A DNA stretch of 64,000 nucleotides from Musa acuminata AAA Group (lineage: Eukaryota > Streptophyta > Magnoliopsida > Zingiberales > Musaceae), in the NCBI RefSeq assembly GCF_036884655.1, contig NC_088355.1, positions 37,043,001 through 37,107,000 on the forward strand, read 5' to 3'. The notes under the pieces were generated by a model that was given only the letters and a program-made list of their open reading frames with translations, ran no database searches and had not been told where the DNA came from. Each line of letters opens with the position of its first letter. Position 1 is the stretch's first letter. The position numbers and the translations under genes are program-made. Shown here piece by piece: positions 24,701-38,400 of this stretch.

Positions 24701-26016
24701 GATGAGTGTAGGATGAAGAAACAACAGAAAAGGGGAAAGGGAGAGGAGCATAAGATAAGCAAACCAAAATTTCTTTTCCTCTTCAACCCTAGACATAAAC
24801 TTCAAAAACAAAGAAGAAGGGTGACCAATTACTTTTTAAGGGTAAAATAGGAAGAATTATGGAATAAAGGGCCTTCTGTGGTCAATTCCAGATATAGGGG
24901 CTAGAGTTTTCTAGGTAAATCAGCCAATTAACATCCATTTTCCAAAGCCTAAATAGAATGAAAAAGATCTAAGTTTTCCAGCATAAACTAAGAAATATTT
25001 GCTCTACAAGAATTTCTAATTCCAAATGAGAGAATATCTCATCTGATGCACCCCAAAGGCGGCAAGAGAAATGATGATCATGTGCAATAATTGTGTGATC
25101 TCCAAATATTTGATTCTTTTCAGGATCAGCAATTCTAGTACTTAGAACATACATGTTCCTCAAATGCAAATAATTTGTTATACTTCTGTACGATGACAAT
25201 GTCAACCATAAGCGAAACAAAAAACTACATAGTAAATACCCATAAAAAAGAGAATGCACTAAAGAGGGCTCAGATAAGATCCTCTTAATAGAAAAAACAG
25301 GGCATTAAAGAAATTTTGAAGGTTCAACAAGCTACCATTATAATGCATCTAAATTTACTAAAATAAGTTAAATCTGATACGTACCCTGGTTCAGTAGACG
25401 ATAACTATGTGGAAGCACTGGCATAAAAGGACTCAGCTTATGGCGCTCGGCCAGTAATTCTGAGAGATACCTGTAAATATATCATCTCTTATCACTATCA
25501 ACACTCCCAATAATGCAGAAAAAGAAAGATCCCTTGACTGAAATATCAGCAATTCTAGAAATATATTAGCAGATCTTGTGAAGAAAGTGCATCCAAAAGA
25601 TCACTAAACAGGAAAGAGATCAACTCAAGTAACAGTAGAACTCTGTAAATAGACACCATGATGACAAAATGGCTAGAAGACTGATGATCGGATTTGAGAA
25701 TAATTCCGAAGCCGGAACACAAACAAAGAGACCAAAAGATTTAAAGATCACAACTTTATGCTCAACAATCTGAACATAAAAGAGTAGCTCTCACAAATTA
25801 AAACAGCATGCTGAAAAAAAAAGGGAGTATAATAACCCCTTCATCGGAACTCTTAACAACGAAAGCCAAAATGATCGGTGACAACCACGTTTGGCAAAAA
25901 ACGAGATTTTGGGAGGAAACATAGGCGCCTTACTTCTCCTGCTCGGCAAAGGCGCTGGCGGATGAGCGGATGCCGGAGGGGGAAGGGGAGTAGGCCATGT
26001 ACCTGCCGGAAGACAT
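21793..26016 (-). CDS. SPIN1: STAR-family KH-domain RNA-binding protein (SPIN1 type)
   Basis: Nuclear RNA-binding protein related to rice SPIN1, which binds RNA and takes part in flowering-time control and in defence through SPL11. Seven exons, all in phase: 26016-25934, 25470-25385, 23808-23660, 22933-22814, 22730-22614, 22161-22018 and 21942-21793 (TAA); 282 residues. The N-terminus is [15 protein letters not shown]. The STAR dimerisation segment ([20 protein letters not shown]) follows at about 29-48, and the KH domain covers about 130-215 with its G-x-x-G loop GPRG at 155-158. The C-terminus ends [12 protein letters not shown], as in its relatives. Intron 2 is about 1.6 kb. The frame is intact. 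Which paralogue this is cannot be told from the sequence alone. Confidence 0.93.
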
Positions 26017-26173
26017 GGTTCCGGCGAGATCGGCGGCAGTAACTGGCCAGGTTCGGGTCTTCGGCGATACGGATCCTGGCGAGATCTCGATGGCCTACGG
26101 CGCTCCAGGATCGGCTGGTGGAGAGAGGGGCCAGGAGGCTAGAAGGAGCACGGAAAGAAAGAACAGAAAGCGA

Positions 26174-26182
26174 ACTATATAT
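26174..26182 (-). promoter_or_regulatory. TATA box of the KH-domain gene
   Basis: CATATATAG on the minus strand, about 160 bp upstream of the start codon, followed by a pyrimidine-rich leader. Confidence 0.45.
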
Positions 26183-26239
26183 GAGAGATGGTAAAGAAGA
26201 GGGACAGGAGACAGACTCAATACAGTTCACTGTGTAGTA

Positions 26240-28600
26240 CTAGTAGTAAGGGGTTTTAATTAAGCTTTTGTAATCTTTCCGTAATGTTTTGCAGAGAATT
26301 TACTTTGATTCTCCGGAATTCATGTGATTGCACATTAAATTGTATAAGCTTGATCTTTCCGTAGTTTGATTATCTACATGCACTATGAATTAATTAACAC
26401 AATGAGATAACATAAATAGTTTAATATTTTTTCTCCTACTTTTTGAGAAAAAAAGATATTTAAAGTACATCAAGTAAAAATTTGTATATCTGTTATTTTT
26501 CCAACAGTTGATTTTAAAAAACAAAGAAAGAAAGGTCATGTTACATAATTAACTGTGATCCAACTTCAGGAAATTGTATGAAATTGATGGCATTTATCTC
26601 TCCACAGCTAAAATTTCATGTGATTGGTTGATAATTTAAAGCTTAACAAAGAAGTCACCTTCAAATATAAAAATTCAGATTGAACAATATTCTCTACTGT
26701 AGGGAATCTATTTGAAGGATGTTTTGTTGTGAGAATTCTTCACCTACCCAGAATGAACCCAGCATTTGATAGGTAGCCTTTTTAGATGCTAGAAAATAAA
26801 ACATGAGGTTCAATTTCAATCTATGCTGTTCACAACTTTTGAATGGATGTTACTGGTCAATGTACAACCCTTCTCAGATGCATAATATAGAAGACAAAAC
26901 ATGAATATGTATCTCTGCTAAATTCACAATATGCATAATATAGAAGATAAAATGAGTTTCTATGATATTCCACAACTTCTGAACGATACTGCTCGTCAAT
27001 TCAGCTGTAATATGAGTTTCTATGCTCAGTGGTACGGATCATGAAAGGTTTGTGCAGTTGCTAGTACAAAGCTCTCATGAAGCAAGAAGCATGCCAACCA
27101 ATAGCCTGACCTAATTTTCCTCCTCTTCATAATGGGTCATGAATCCCGGTGCCGAACCTGACTTCCATGTACAACCTCACATGGTGCCCCCCTGCTACCA
27201 ATCTCAGGCACTTTGTATTGTATTGTATCTCTAGATCTTAATATTGGTGGTTTGGAGGCTATGCAGCACATGCAAAGCCATGTTTTCTTTTCTCCACAAT
27301 TGGAGTTTCTGCTTAATATTGTATTTGTTCTTTAGTGAATGACTCAGTGCTCCAAAAATATATTGTTCAAATAAGATCTCTCTACCTCTATGCAAATTTT
27401 TAGTTCACACACAAAAATCTTGCATTTTCTTGACTTCTGAAAGCTACAAAGTTACTGACTGTTAATCATATTTTAAAAAAAAATACTCACCTTGAAATTT
27501 TTAGTGGAATTCTTCGTGCCGTATAAGAGCATCTCAGAAAACTCAAAAAAACAAGCTTCTACAGCACCTTGACTGCATGCCTGATCTAGATGATGAGTCT
27601 GACAAAATAGGAGATGAAGTGACAGATTGCTTGCAAGAAGTCGCAAGAGGCTTATTTGTCTCTATCGGACAGGCTGTGATTGAGAGACAAGTCAGACCCT
27701 GATTATATGCGCTGAAAAAACCAGCAACATCCTGCAGTGTTATACTAATTAACTGATGCTGTTTCGGTTGTTAGGTGGTCGTGCATGGTTTAAGCAAAAC
27801 AACGCAAGGGTTCTGATAATGAAACCACACTTCTAAGCTAAGATTTCTTCTGTAGCGTCTAGGGATAAAGATTATCTTCCTTAAATACTCAAATTAGTCC
27901 CAAACTCCCCCAATCTGCAGATTACATATAGTAGTTTCTCATATTCTCTCTCTGGAAACAAATTGATCTGATAGTATTCAATGCTTTCCTTCGATTGAAA
28001 ATACCGACCTATAGCCTACAGTTTATTTCGAATGGCTTAGTGTTGAAAATGACTGGTGTGGACTCGGTCATAGAACACATGAGATGAAGAAATAGTTTGG
28101 CAAGGCGATGCAGAATTCTGTTTGTCAATGGCTTAGTCAAAATCCATTTAATTGATCAGCAGGATTGTCTGAGTTTGGGAGAGTTATATAATTCAGGGGA
28201 GAAGTGGTTCGATATCTGCAGAAGAGTTAAATGTCTTCTGCTATAAATAATAATCAAATTGCTCTGTTAGAGGTCCAGAACAAATCCATTGAGCTTAAGG
28301 ATCATACCCAAGATTTTTAGGATTATTTTTGGGTCGGTTTAAAGATTTATGCACATTATGAATATAGATCAAGAATTCATATTTTGATCGGCTTTTGTGA
28401 CCTCAACAATGATTGGATAAGGGTTAAAAGAAAACCAACCTTAATCGTGTTTTCTTCATTGTTTTGAGTTAACCCATGAGTTGGTATATAATTTTAGATG
28501 CTCGAGTATTATTCAAGGAAAGAGGTCAATTTAGGGCATCAATGAAGAGACGAACGATATGATGTAATTATTCTCATTCATTAGAAACGCCAAAAAGATT
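26240..28600. other. Intergenic region
   Basis: AT-rich sequence. Apart from the orphan exon at 27565-27702 I see no gene, RNA or repeat shared with the rest of the window. Confidence 0.5.
27565..27702 (+). pseudogene. Orphan coding-like exon, unknown protein
   Basis: After an acceptor-like TTCTACAG the frame stays open for 45 codons to TGA (HLDCMPDLDDESDKIGDE...GLFVSIGQAVIERQVRP). The residue make-up (acidic start, amphipathic middle, no low complexity) looks like the last exon of a protein. I found no partner exon within 1.5 kb upstream and do not recognise the family. It may be a captured gene fragment or the end of a gene I failed to see. Confidence 0.35.
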
Positions 28601-28713
28601 AATCAAAAGAGAAGTTAAATGAAGGTACCTTCAAGAACAAACCCTCGATTTGATCTCAAGAACACCATCTCGGTCGCAGCGAATGAACTTGGACGCCGGG
28701 AAGAGTATTCCGG

Positions 28714-28884
28714 TCAAGCACAGAAGGAAATTGGTGACGAAATAGGGGGAGGGACCCACCAGTCACCGCAGGCGCGTCGCCGGCTCTGGTCGGCAGCGAC
28801 GGATGAAGTGAAGAGGGGGCTGACGAAGAGGCCGTGGAAGAAGAGGCAGCAGAGCTCGAGGGCCTCGCGCTTGAGCCCTTCCAT
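28714..28884 (-). CDS. Candidate first exon or small ORF in a GC-rich island, unknown
   Basis: The minus-strand ATG at 28884-28882 opens 56 codons. Residues 1-30 carry a hydrophobic segment (LCCLFFHGLFVSPLF) after MEGLKREALE, which could be a membrane or signal segment. It follows a pyrimidine-rich, leader-like stretch (28900-29250), in a GC-rich island of 0.6 kb within AT-rich DNA. A donor near 28766 (GACTG|GTGGGT) is possible. No family recognised and no second exon found, so this could be chance. Confidence 0.22.
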   Translation of the reverse strand: MEGLKREALELCCLFFHGLFVSPLFTSSVAADQSRRRACGDWWVPPPISSPISFCA

Positions 28885-29351
28885 CTGAGACTCGAGCGCC
28901 GGTGCTAGAGGTAGAGGAGGAAGAGGAGGAGGAGGAGGTGGTGGTGGTGGCTAGGGCTTGGGAGATTTAGGTCAGGGGATGGTGTTCGATCGCGGCAGCG
29001 TCCGCTATGGGGATATCGACGACGACGTGAAGCGTGCTTGCTGGCTCTGCCATAGGTCGAAGAAATGGGAAGAGAGCAGAAAAGGGGAGTAGTTGCCGTG
29101 TAATTGGAATAAACGAGACTGAGATAGAGAGAGCAGAGATTTAGTCGAGGAAGAAACGGAAAAGAACAGAGAGGTTGAATTGGAGACGACGGCTTCCGGG
29201 TATACCGGAAGGGCTCAAGATGGGTGCAACGGTCGAACACTTCGCAGGCGTGTATCAACGGTCGAATACTGAGTATTTAAACATCCCATTTGACCGTTGG
29301 GGGGCGTGGCGGGTTCTTGGAGAACTGCCTTAAGCGCACATGGTGTGGTGA

Positions 29352-29353
<2 letters not shown>

Positions 29354-29434
<81 letters not shown>
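29354..29434. repeat. (TA)n microsatellite, about 80 bp
   Basis: About 40 TA units immediately next to the MITE-like element that starts near 29460. Confidence 0.95.
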
Positions 29435-29437
<3 letters not shown>

Positions 29438-29459
29438 TTCTTTCATCGATACCATCCAG

Positions 29460-29965
29460 TTTATTTTTTTCAAATAGTACTCTTAATTTAAAAATATTTA
29501 TCTTAAATTTTTTTTTTACATGTTATAATATTTTAGTCCATTATAGTGTTTTTATCTATTATAATGTTTTGACCACCACTAAAGTTTACTTAAAAATATT
29601 GTAAGTGATCTAAACATACTTCTAACCATAATCAAACCAATTATAAGCCTATAAATATGGTATTATAATATTAATAAGCAATGATAATCAAAGAGGCATG
29701 AGATAATGTTATTTATAATATTTTTAATGATATTTATAGTATTTTTAGTATATCAATAAAATACTATAATTACTATTGAAAAACATTGTAAATGAGTCAA
29801 ATAAAAGCACTATAACAATTGAAAATTAATAAAAAATGGACTAAAAATTTTGACAAAAAAACTTTGAAGGGTAAGTTGGATATTTTTTAAATTAGGGGTA
29901 TTGTTTGAAAAAAAATAAAAGAGGGAGTATATTTTGAGAAATAGGCAAAATATAAGTATTTCTTA
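29460..29965 (-). mobile_element. MITE-like element, diverged copy in reverse orientation
   Basis: Read on the minus strand it has the same order of motifs as the elements at 42.6, 45.6, 50.0 and 61.0 kb: terminal 'TTTTTTCAAATA'-type ends, 'AAAACACTATAA'-type runs, and 'GTGGTCAAAACATTATA'. No coding capacity. It is older (more diverged) than those copies. Confidence 0.55.
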
Positions 29966-30560
29966 GAAAAATCACTATATATATATCTTTGATTGTTTAG
30001 AATATCTATTCTCCTCTTTCTAGCCTATCCAATTCAAAAAAAAATTCTAAGATTATTGAATGATTATGATTGTCCGATACAATGACTAAGTTGGGAGCTC
30101 ATGGTAATCTACTTTTAAATCAAAGTGTTAGGAAGTCTCGGGTTTAAGTAAAGATTCTCTAAAAATTATACCAGGAGCATACCTAATAAAATCAATATTT
30201 AAGTTAAGTTAATAAAGGATTTGCATGATTCGGTCAAGTAGCTAAAATAAAAAAAAAATAAGAGAGAAAAAAGTCCCTAAGAACGCAACTAAAGAGTTAA
30301 GATTATACTAACTATTAGAAATTATTGTGTGTATTGTTCAACCATTTGATTATGCAGCTAACCAATTTTATATGAAGTTATAAATTTATAAAGGGTGGCA
30401 TAATATTGATTGAGTGAGATCTGAGTGTTAGAGTAATTTATTGATTGAGTGAGCATAAAATATCATTTATCACATCTTGTTTCCTATGTTAGTTACATAA
30501 CCATAATTGATAAAATATACAAGATGATTTGGTATGAAAGGGTGGCATAATATTGCCATA

Positions 30561-30603
<43 letters not shown>

Positions 30604-31380
30604 GGCAGTGTAATTTGAACAAAGTGAACAGGCATTACATTGCATTGTCTTGAAAACTTCAAACAATGGCCATTCCATATGTTGGCAAACTTAACATTCC
30701 TCAATCACAAAACCACCACCCGAAGACATTTGATGGTTGGGATAAGCATCACAAAAGCAGTCAATGTCAGAAATTATTGAACGATAGTGTCAAGTCCATT
30801 TCTTTGGCCATGGTTTTCCAATTTGTATGGTGTCTACAGCTCAACTTTTTGCAGTGCTCAACCCATTACTATTTATCAATGGTTGGCATCAGATGGAGAA
30901 TAAATACCTAATTGCAACACACACAGGTAATGTGGACCTTTGATTTGACAGGACTTGTTATTGCTTCCCAACAAAATCTCCATTCTTAAGTTTCCTTTTC
31001 TTTGGACCAAATGCAATTTTCTTGCATGGTAAAATTGATTGATGTACTCAATTTGTGAACTCAGTTGGCCTTCTACTTTTCTTGTGTAAGCTGTCATATT
31101 TCTTTTGCAATATGTATAATATTCCAATGGATAAACAATCCAAACTATAGCTTAGTTGACAAAGCTTCCGATCTCAGCAGCTCATACTTTGAAATAGCAC
31201 CAAAAAGACATGATTTGTTCTTGCAATTTGTGTTAATCCTAGACTTGCAAACGATATCATCAGACTTTTAGTGGTCATTGAGATTCGTGCTGGATCATCT
31301 ACTCGTCATTTTAAGGAGATGGTAATAAGAAAACAGAAGTAGCATTAAATTAAGGGTCAAAAAAGCTGTTAATTCAATTT
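29966..31380. other. Intergenic region
   Basis: Apart from the (TC)n tract I see nothing supportable as a gene here. Confidence 0.5.
30563..30600. repeat. (TC)n microsatellite
   Basis: About 19 uninterrupted TC units. Confidence 0.95.
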
Positions 31381-31389
31381 AATATGAAC

Positions 31390-32451
31390 TTAATTTCCGC
31401 CGATTTCTGTTGCTCGGAGACAGGCAGTGACAGTGAGGGGGGAGAGAGAGAGAGGGAGCGGTCGAATTCGTTTGGCCGCTCGGGTTGGTTTATGTGGTTA
31501 TGGACGCGAACCGGGCCCGGGTTGATTTCCATGAAAGAAGATCTAGTCGGTGCATCAGAACCGTTCGATATAAAAAGGCACGGAAGGTTGTAACCTCCGT
31601 CGCCGAGAAAACCTTCTCGAACCAATAAATGCCGATGCGACGAGGCCCAAAACATTGCGTCTCTTGAAAGCATTCTTCGTTGAAGATTTCGCCCAATTGG
31701 GGCTCGAATCCGGGGGTAAGTCCGACTCTCTTGTATGAATTGATCCGACCTGGCGTTCGTTCTGTGTGTGGGTTTCTGATTTGTCTAGCCAATCTTTGGT
31801 ACATTGAAGATCCAATCTGTTTTCACCGCCTAATCCGGTGTATTCTGATTCCGTTTGCTAAAGCCTTTCTTCCGCAATCTTGTTTTTCTTGGGCGAAAAG
31901 ATGGTAAAATCTCCAAATTTTGACCTTTTTGTTCTTCGTGAGGAGGGAAAATTGTCCTGCAATCAAGAGTCTGATTTTTTTTTTGTTTCGTTTCGTAATT
32001 AGTTGTTAAGTCCGATAGGAAATAATTTTGAGGGAAGGAAAGATTAATAATTAATTTTGAAGGATGGAGAGCATATGATCATATATGTCTAAATCCACAT
32101 GCGTTTCGGAATTTATCCTATCAATGAAAATTTTCGGAGATTTCATTCATACTGTTATGTTATTTTCCTGTTACTATGAACTACTAAGATTATTCAATTC
32201 GATGGCTTTGGGTTTATACTAATTTATGTTACTACTGTGTACTGTGTACATTATGTTATCATACGCTTTTATTTTGTCCATACACCATTTGTTCTTGATT
32301 CTTATAAGGAAATATGTTTGCTTCTGAAAGCTGAGTTATTGTGTATATGATTTTATGTTGTTTCAGGTCGAACTGTTTGTTGCTTTTGGTACTTTGACGT
32401 TGTGGATAAAGATTGGCTTTGGTGTTAAACTTTATCTCTTGCAAGGTGGAA
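31390..32451 (+). other. Probable 5' leader of the ArfGAP-C2 gene with a leader intron
   Basis: A GC-rich leader-like stretch ends at 31715 with donor GG|GTAAGT. The best partner acceptor is TTGTTTCAG at 32358-32366, leaving a leader of about 85 nt before the ATG. Many short overlapping frames here on both strands look like chance. Confidence 0.4.
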
Positions 32452-35400
32452 ATGAGCAACGGCTACCACAGACCTGAAAAGCCTGCCTCAGGTTTATATA
32501 AAGATATTCCGTGCCATTTGTTACTCATCAGTGACACATAACTGGTGTTATTTTTTTTTTCTTTTTTTCACAAAGAATAAAAAGAACCTTAAAGATTGAA
32601 TCTATTTTGTCTAACTTCTTTAATACCAAGGAACATGTGTTTTCGTTAGGATAACTTTATGTAAGTGGGGAAATTGTATGCCTTTTTGGAATAAGGGCAA
32701 TTCACTGTTCTGCTGCTTGTCACAATTGACAATCAGGTAGGTGGGCAGCAAATTTTGTATTACTCTATTTATGTGGGAATATACATTAGTACCTTCTGGT
32801 ATGAGGTATGATGGTGAACTTGAAAATGTGAATTACGTGCTTATATGTGGAGTGCAATTTTGATGACCTTTGGTTTATTTGAATATCAGATTATTCTAAA
32901 AAGATGGGGAATGTTATTCGAGGAGTCTGATTAGAGAAAACAGGATAACAAACTTGTAGCATTTTACATTCTTTTTGTGCATCACCATTTACAGTGCAAA
33001 TTATACTTTTAAAGAGTCAAAGTATTTAAAACTCGTTGGCTTAGGCAATTTGACATGGTGTTGATGTTTTATTTGTTTTGTTTTCTGTCTTTCTTGCTTT
33101 TTATGCATCCTTATTTTATGTTTTATTGCTTATAGTGGTAAGTATTAGCTATGTAGAATTTGATTGATGCTCTTTTAGGAGTTATCTCTATTCTCTACAT
33201 TATACCTCACTAGAAGTTATTGTCAGACATGGATATGCACTTACATCCCAAATATATAGTTGCAGAACAAGTGATGTAGCTCTATAATGCTAAAGTGCAT
33301 GCAAAAAATGTCTCATTCATGTAGAATATTGTGCACATGATTATATAAAAGCATGATAGTCATGACTTCGAGAATTTTAAAATGTATTATATGTTATACT
33401 TGAACCAGAAGCTAGCTTCCATTTAAAGTGCCTCATTATAACAGGTCAAATGAGGAAATTGAAGGAGCTTATGCTCAAGAGTGACAATCGCATTTGTGCT
33501 GACTGTGGTGCTCAAGATCCAAAATGGGCGTAAGTACCGCTATTTATCATGTTTGCGAATACTTAAGCTTCACCATGGATGTATTGCAGTAAGTAGTAAA
33601 TTTGGTTATCTAAAATCTAGAATATGCAAGTCACAAGTTTATTATGTTAATTAAATTTTTAGTATGGGATAATCAATTATAGTTGTCTTTAGCAGCGGTC
33701 ACTATTTTTGATCAACTGTGCCTGGAACTTCTTTTTGTTTCTGTTTTTGTACTTGCTGTTTGAATGCATTGGTATAATCTGTCAATTAATTGATTGAGGT
33801 TATGATTATGGATAAGCATGTGAGACTCTTTACAGATAGCTGGGTTCCTGGCCCACCAAGAATATCTAAGAAGCCCTGAATGAAACTAAGAGAACAGAGA
33901 ATCATCTATGTGGCATGGACACACACATGGGATACAGACTGGATATACTGGCATGCTAAATGTTACAAAGAATGGCAAGACGTGATATCTATTAGTTCTT
34001 TAGGGGAAAGGGAAGACACGACAACTATACAACACGTTTTTTCCTATATATTGTTAAGAGTTGCATATATAGGGATGCATTTTTGTACAATTTTGACAAT
34101 CTGTCATCATGTTATATGTTTAAAAAGCATGACAATCTATCACATGAAAATACAAAGGCGATGTTCTTTGTTCAAGGGGAAAGTGGATCAAAGAGACACA
34201 CAAAATCTATTTGAAGATGAATAAAATATAAAACAAAAGGCAAAAGAAAGAATAAAAATTCAATGGTGATAGTGAAGGTGGCTGCCAAAGCAGAACTTGT
34301 TTAACACCAAAATCAACAAGCGTGCACATCTAGCAGCATAAGCATCAACTCAAAACTCAAAAGGATAAAGAAAGTAGAATATCTTCATTTTAAGTTTGTC
34401 TTCTGAATTATGCTAACTACAAAAGTGGGTTTCTTTCTTGTCAGCCATGTATTCTGTGAGAGAGCCAACTAAAGGCAAGTTAGTAACTTGTTAAAATCTG
34501 AACCTTAAACTCAAAGAGTTGTCATTGATTGAGGCACGGAAAGATATTCTAATTTTGTATAAGTCTTTTCCTATGTTCCTAATGGAAGGGCAGGAGTTGA
34601 AGAGATGATGAACAAATTCCTTCATTTGGGTTACAAAAGCAGCTGCCTTGGTAAATGGTGAACCTCTCTTATTGAGATTTTGCTCAGTTAAAATCTTGTT
34701 ATTAGGGGCTAACCATCCAAAAATCTCACATTTTTATGGAGTGAAGGATTACTACGATTTTTCAGCAAATGGAGAAAAGAGCATGCATGATAAACTCCTT
34801 CAAGAATTATATAGAAGGAGCATCGTGAAGGGATAATGACCATTTAGATTCATCACCACCAATATAGTAAGTGAACATCAGGGAGATATTCACAATCATA
34901 ATATTATAAACACCAAGTCTCATATAAATAACCACTCACCGATGTTCAATATGTTGAGGAGCACCAGACAGAATATGTGTCTTATTTGTCTACCATAGAT
35001 CAGCACAATTATAGATAGTACATGTTTCCAAATACTTTTGTAGGTATATGACCCATATCTGGAAGCATCCAACAATAACCTCTGTCCAACGCAGATGACA
35101 GTGTGTGCTGATTTTTTTGAGGTATATAAGACAGCATGCTACATCGTAATCTGATAAGAACTTAACCAAATATGGAACTTTGTATTGAAGAACATCAAGG
35201 ATTTGTAATTATGAGACAGCAACTAGTTCATGTCATTTTATTTCTTACTCTAACTACTATGTAATGTTGCTGACTGCTTGTTCGTAGTTGGAGAATGGTT
35301 TATACTTTATAGTATGAACTCGATAAAGAAACTTTTGCTAGAATATTATTTTCTTGTTATACGTTAAGAATAATTAGGAGTTTCATGTTCTAGGATGCAT

Positions 35401-38400
35401 TAAAGACAACAATAAGATAGGTCTGACCACTATTGTCGGTGGCCTCTGCATATTTGTTTCTTGTCAACTGAAAATTTACCATATTAATTTAACTATTTTC
35501 ACATGAATTGTTCCACATCAGGCTAATCGCTTTCTATTGGACTTTGAACTAGCTGCTTTTTGTAAATTTAATATTTGTTTTTCAATTTTTATTTAACAAA
35601 TGTTTAGGAGTTTGTGTCAAGTTTGAAATATCTACTACTTTGTTAAGCACTATTTTTTATGAAAATTCTAGAATTTTACTTTGAATTTATGATTATTTTT
35701 GAATGATCATTCACTTGTCATTGCAGGTCAGCTAACATTGGGGTTTTTATATGTCTGAAGTGTAGTGACATTCATAGAAGTCTTGGGACAGACATTTCAA
35801 AGGTAACACTCAAGTTGTCAGGACTGACACTTGGTTAGGTTCATGTGTTTATTAACTTGCAAGGACTAAGAGAAAATTGTGCTAAGCAAGGACTAAGAGA
35901 AAATTGTGCTATAAATTCACATTATCGCTTTATTACCGTAAGGTCCCCACCTTATATTAAGTTACAGTTTTATTTAATTTTACTAGTCCAAGTATGTAGT
36001 GTAGGAACCGCTTTAAGTAACCATCACCATCACTCTCTGTTCCTTCCAACCGACATCAGATACTTATTGCACTTCACATTCTTCCTCTCTGGCAGTTTTC
36101 CCTTTGTCTTCCCTTATGCCATCTCCCGATGGTGTTTTGATCCTCAATCCTTTAGCAAAACTGGCCATTTTTTTACTGTTTAGGTTGCTTCTATGTTACT
36201 CAACTGTGGGACATGAAGGTGATGTTGGAAGATGGTATATTATGTTATTTTATAAAATAAATTTAATACATTTGTGGTCTCTTATGTTGCACCTAGAATC
36301 AGGAGCTAACAAGACCTTATCTATGTTGCTCTTATTATTGTTTTCTCTGCTGGTGGGCCACCAAGGTGGTGGACCGAGGCTTCTTTGTCTAGGAGAAAAC
36401 ATGAGATGATGGTCCTGCAGGTTTAAATTTTAGGTGGCAGATGAGCCTACAGGGCAGTGGACTGGTACTGGGAGCTAGGGCATTCGAGGGGTATTGGAAG
36501 CTTTTCAGTTTAACCTAGGGCATTTTGAGCATTGGACCAATTAGATCTGGTAAACCGAGTTTCATTTACTTGCTTTGATGAAAGTTAACCAGCAACACAT
36601 TTTCATCTGAGGCAAAAAATTGAATAGTATTATACTTTACATGAAAGCTGGGGTTTCCCCAAATAAAAAACAATGAGAGTTTTCTTGTTATCTTAAGGCA
36701 GCCTATGTTAAACATAATGCCTATTTACTGTTGAATTCCAATTACTTGAGATGAAAAATGTGCTGCTTTCTACTAATCACATTTTAGTCTTTTTAAATAA
36801 AATTTTAAATTCAATTAGTATATAGCTGATTAGTTGAACAGAAATACGACCTAGAAGTATAGTCTAGAGCTTGGATCCAGGTTCAAAGAGAAATTTAGTT
36901 CCAAGGGACAAATTATAAATGACCTGGAACCATCCACAATTTAAGTCCTGTGAGATGCTTATTTCCTTCTCTCAGGAGTTGTGGATATATTACCTTGAAT
37001 TTGAACAACTTACGAAAAGAATTTTGTAATGACTGATTAATGATTTTTTTTTTTCCTTCACTACTGTAACATTCAGGTTCTGTCAGTGACGTTAGATGAA
37101 TGGTCTGATGCTGACATTGAATCCATGATTGAGGTTGGTGGGAACTCTTATGCTAATTCAATCTATGAGGCTTTTCTTCCCAAGCGGTTTCCAAAACCCA
37201 AGTCAAACTCAAGTTATGAGGAGCGCAGCAAATTCATCAGGTGGTGTCTTTACCAGAGTGAATACTGTATATAAGCAAGAAAAGTGCTCATGCACAAGCA
37301 TTTTCTTTTGTTGTGTAGGTCTAAGTACGAGTCACAAGAATTCTTGAAACCAAGCTTGCGTATTGTGTCCTCAAAGATGTCTTTCAATTATGTAGAACCC
37401 AAAGAGAGCTTAAACTACCGGATTGATTCCAACAATTCAAACAAGGCTGTAAGTCATGCTTTATCTGCTTCCTTCTTGGGTAAACAAAATTTCAGGACTG
37501 CCATGTTCTACACCATCTGAATTCTGCATTTGCCAAACTACTTGTTTGTATGCTTTATCAGGCATCAGCTGCTGTGTCCTTGGCAATAACCTAGTCATAA
37601 GGTTCTTGTGATGATCACAGGTAGAGATGAGGGAATTCATTGGGGATTTGAAGGTCAAGGTTGTAAGAGGCTCAAATTTAGCTGTTAGAGATATGTTTAG
37701 CAGTGATCCATATGTTGTCTTGACTCTTGGAGAGCAGGCGAGTTATCCATTTTTAGCTGAAATCCTTGGGCATTTAATCTGATATATTTATGATAACTGC
37801 CTCGATATTAAATTGGTTTTGATGTTTCTTTCCCAAATGTTAATTTGACATGGGGTTTGCTTCAGAAGGCCCAGACAACAGTAAAACCGAGCGACTTAAA
37901 TCCAATATGGAATGAAGAGCTTACGCTGTCAGTTCCTCAAACATATGGCGCTTTGAAACTGGTTAGTTTGAATATGTTTGATCGATAGATATTTCTTTCT
38001 TTATCACATCGTTTACATCATATTTTAATTTTACTCACTGAATGACTAGTTTATGTAACTTTTTTGTTCTTCGGAAGGAACATTTTTTATTACTCATCCA
38101 AGGCAAGGAACATTTTTTGTTCATTGTAATTGTTTTTGTCTGTTTGTATCAAAAGCTTGTTGATCTGAGTAAGCCAAGAAAAGAAAAGAAAATTAAATTT
38201 CTTCTGTTACAAGCACATGCAGTTACTCCCATAAATCATGATCCCTAACTTCCTCTTCCTTTCTCCTTCAAACAGCAAGTATATGATCAAGATGTATTTT
38301 CCGCCGACGATATAATGGGTGAAGCTGAGGTTGACCTCCAGCCTATGATCACATCTGCCATGGCTTTTGGGGATCCCGAGCTTCTTGGAAACATGCAGAT

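Noticed and set aside
24420..24811. Two hydrophobic minus-strand frames of 76 and 115 codons
   Set aside because: They lie in intron 2 of the KH-domain gene, are pyrimidine-rich, and have no family signature.
31374..31815. Several overlapping frames of 69-104 codons at the start of the AGD gene
   Set aside because: Located in the GC-rich leader; both strands are open; no recognisable domain.
33880..34224. A 114-codon plus-strand frame in AGD intron 2
   Set aside because: No domain, a TE relic lies just downstream, and splicing of the host gene removes it.
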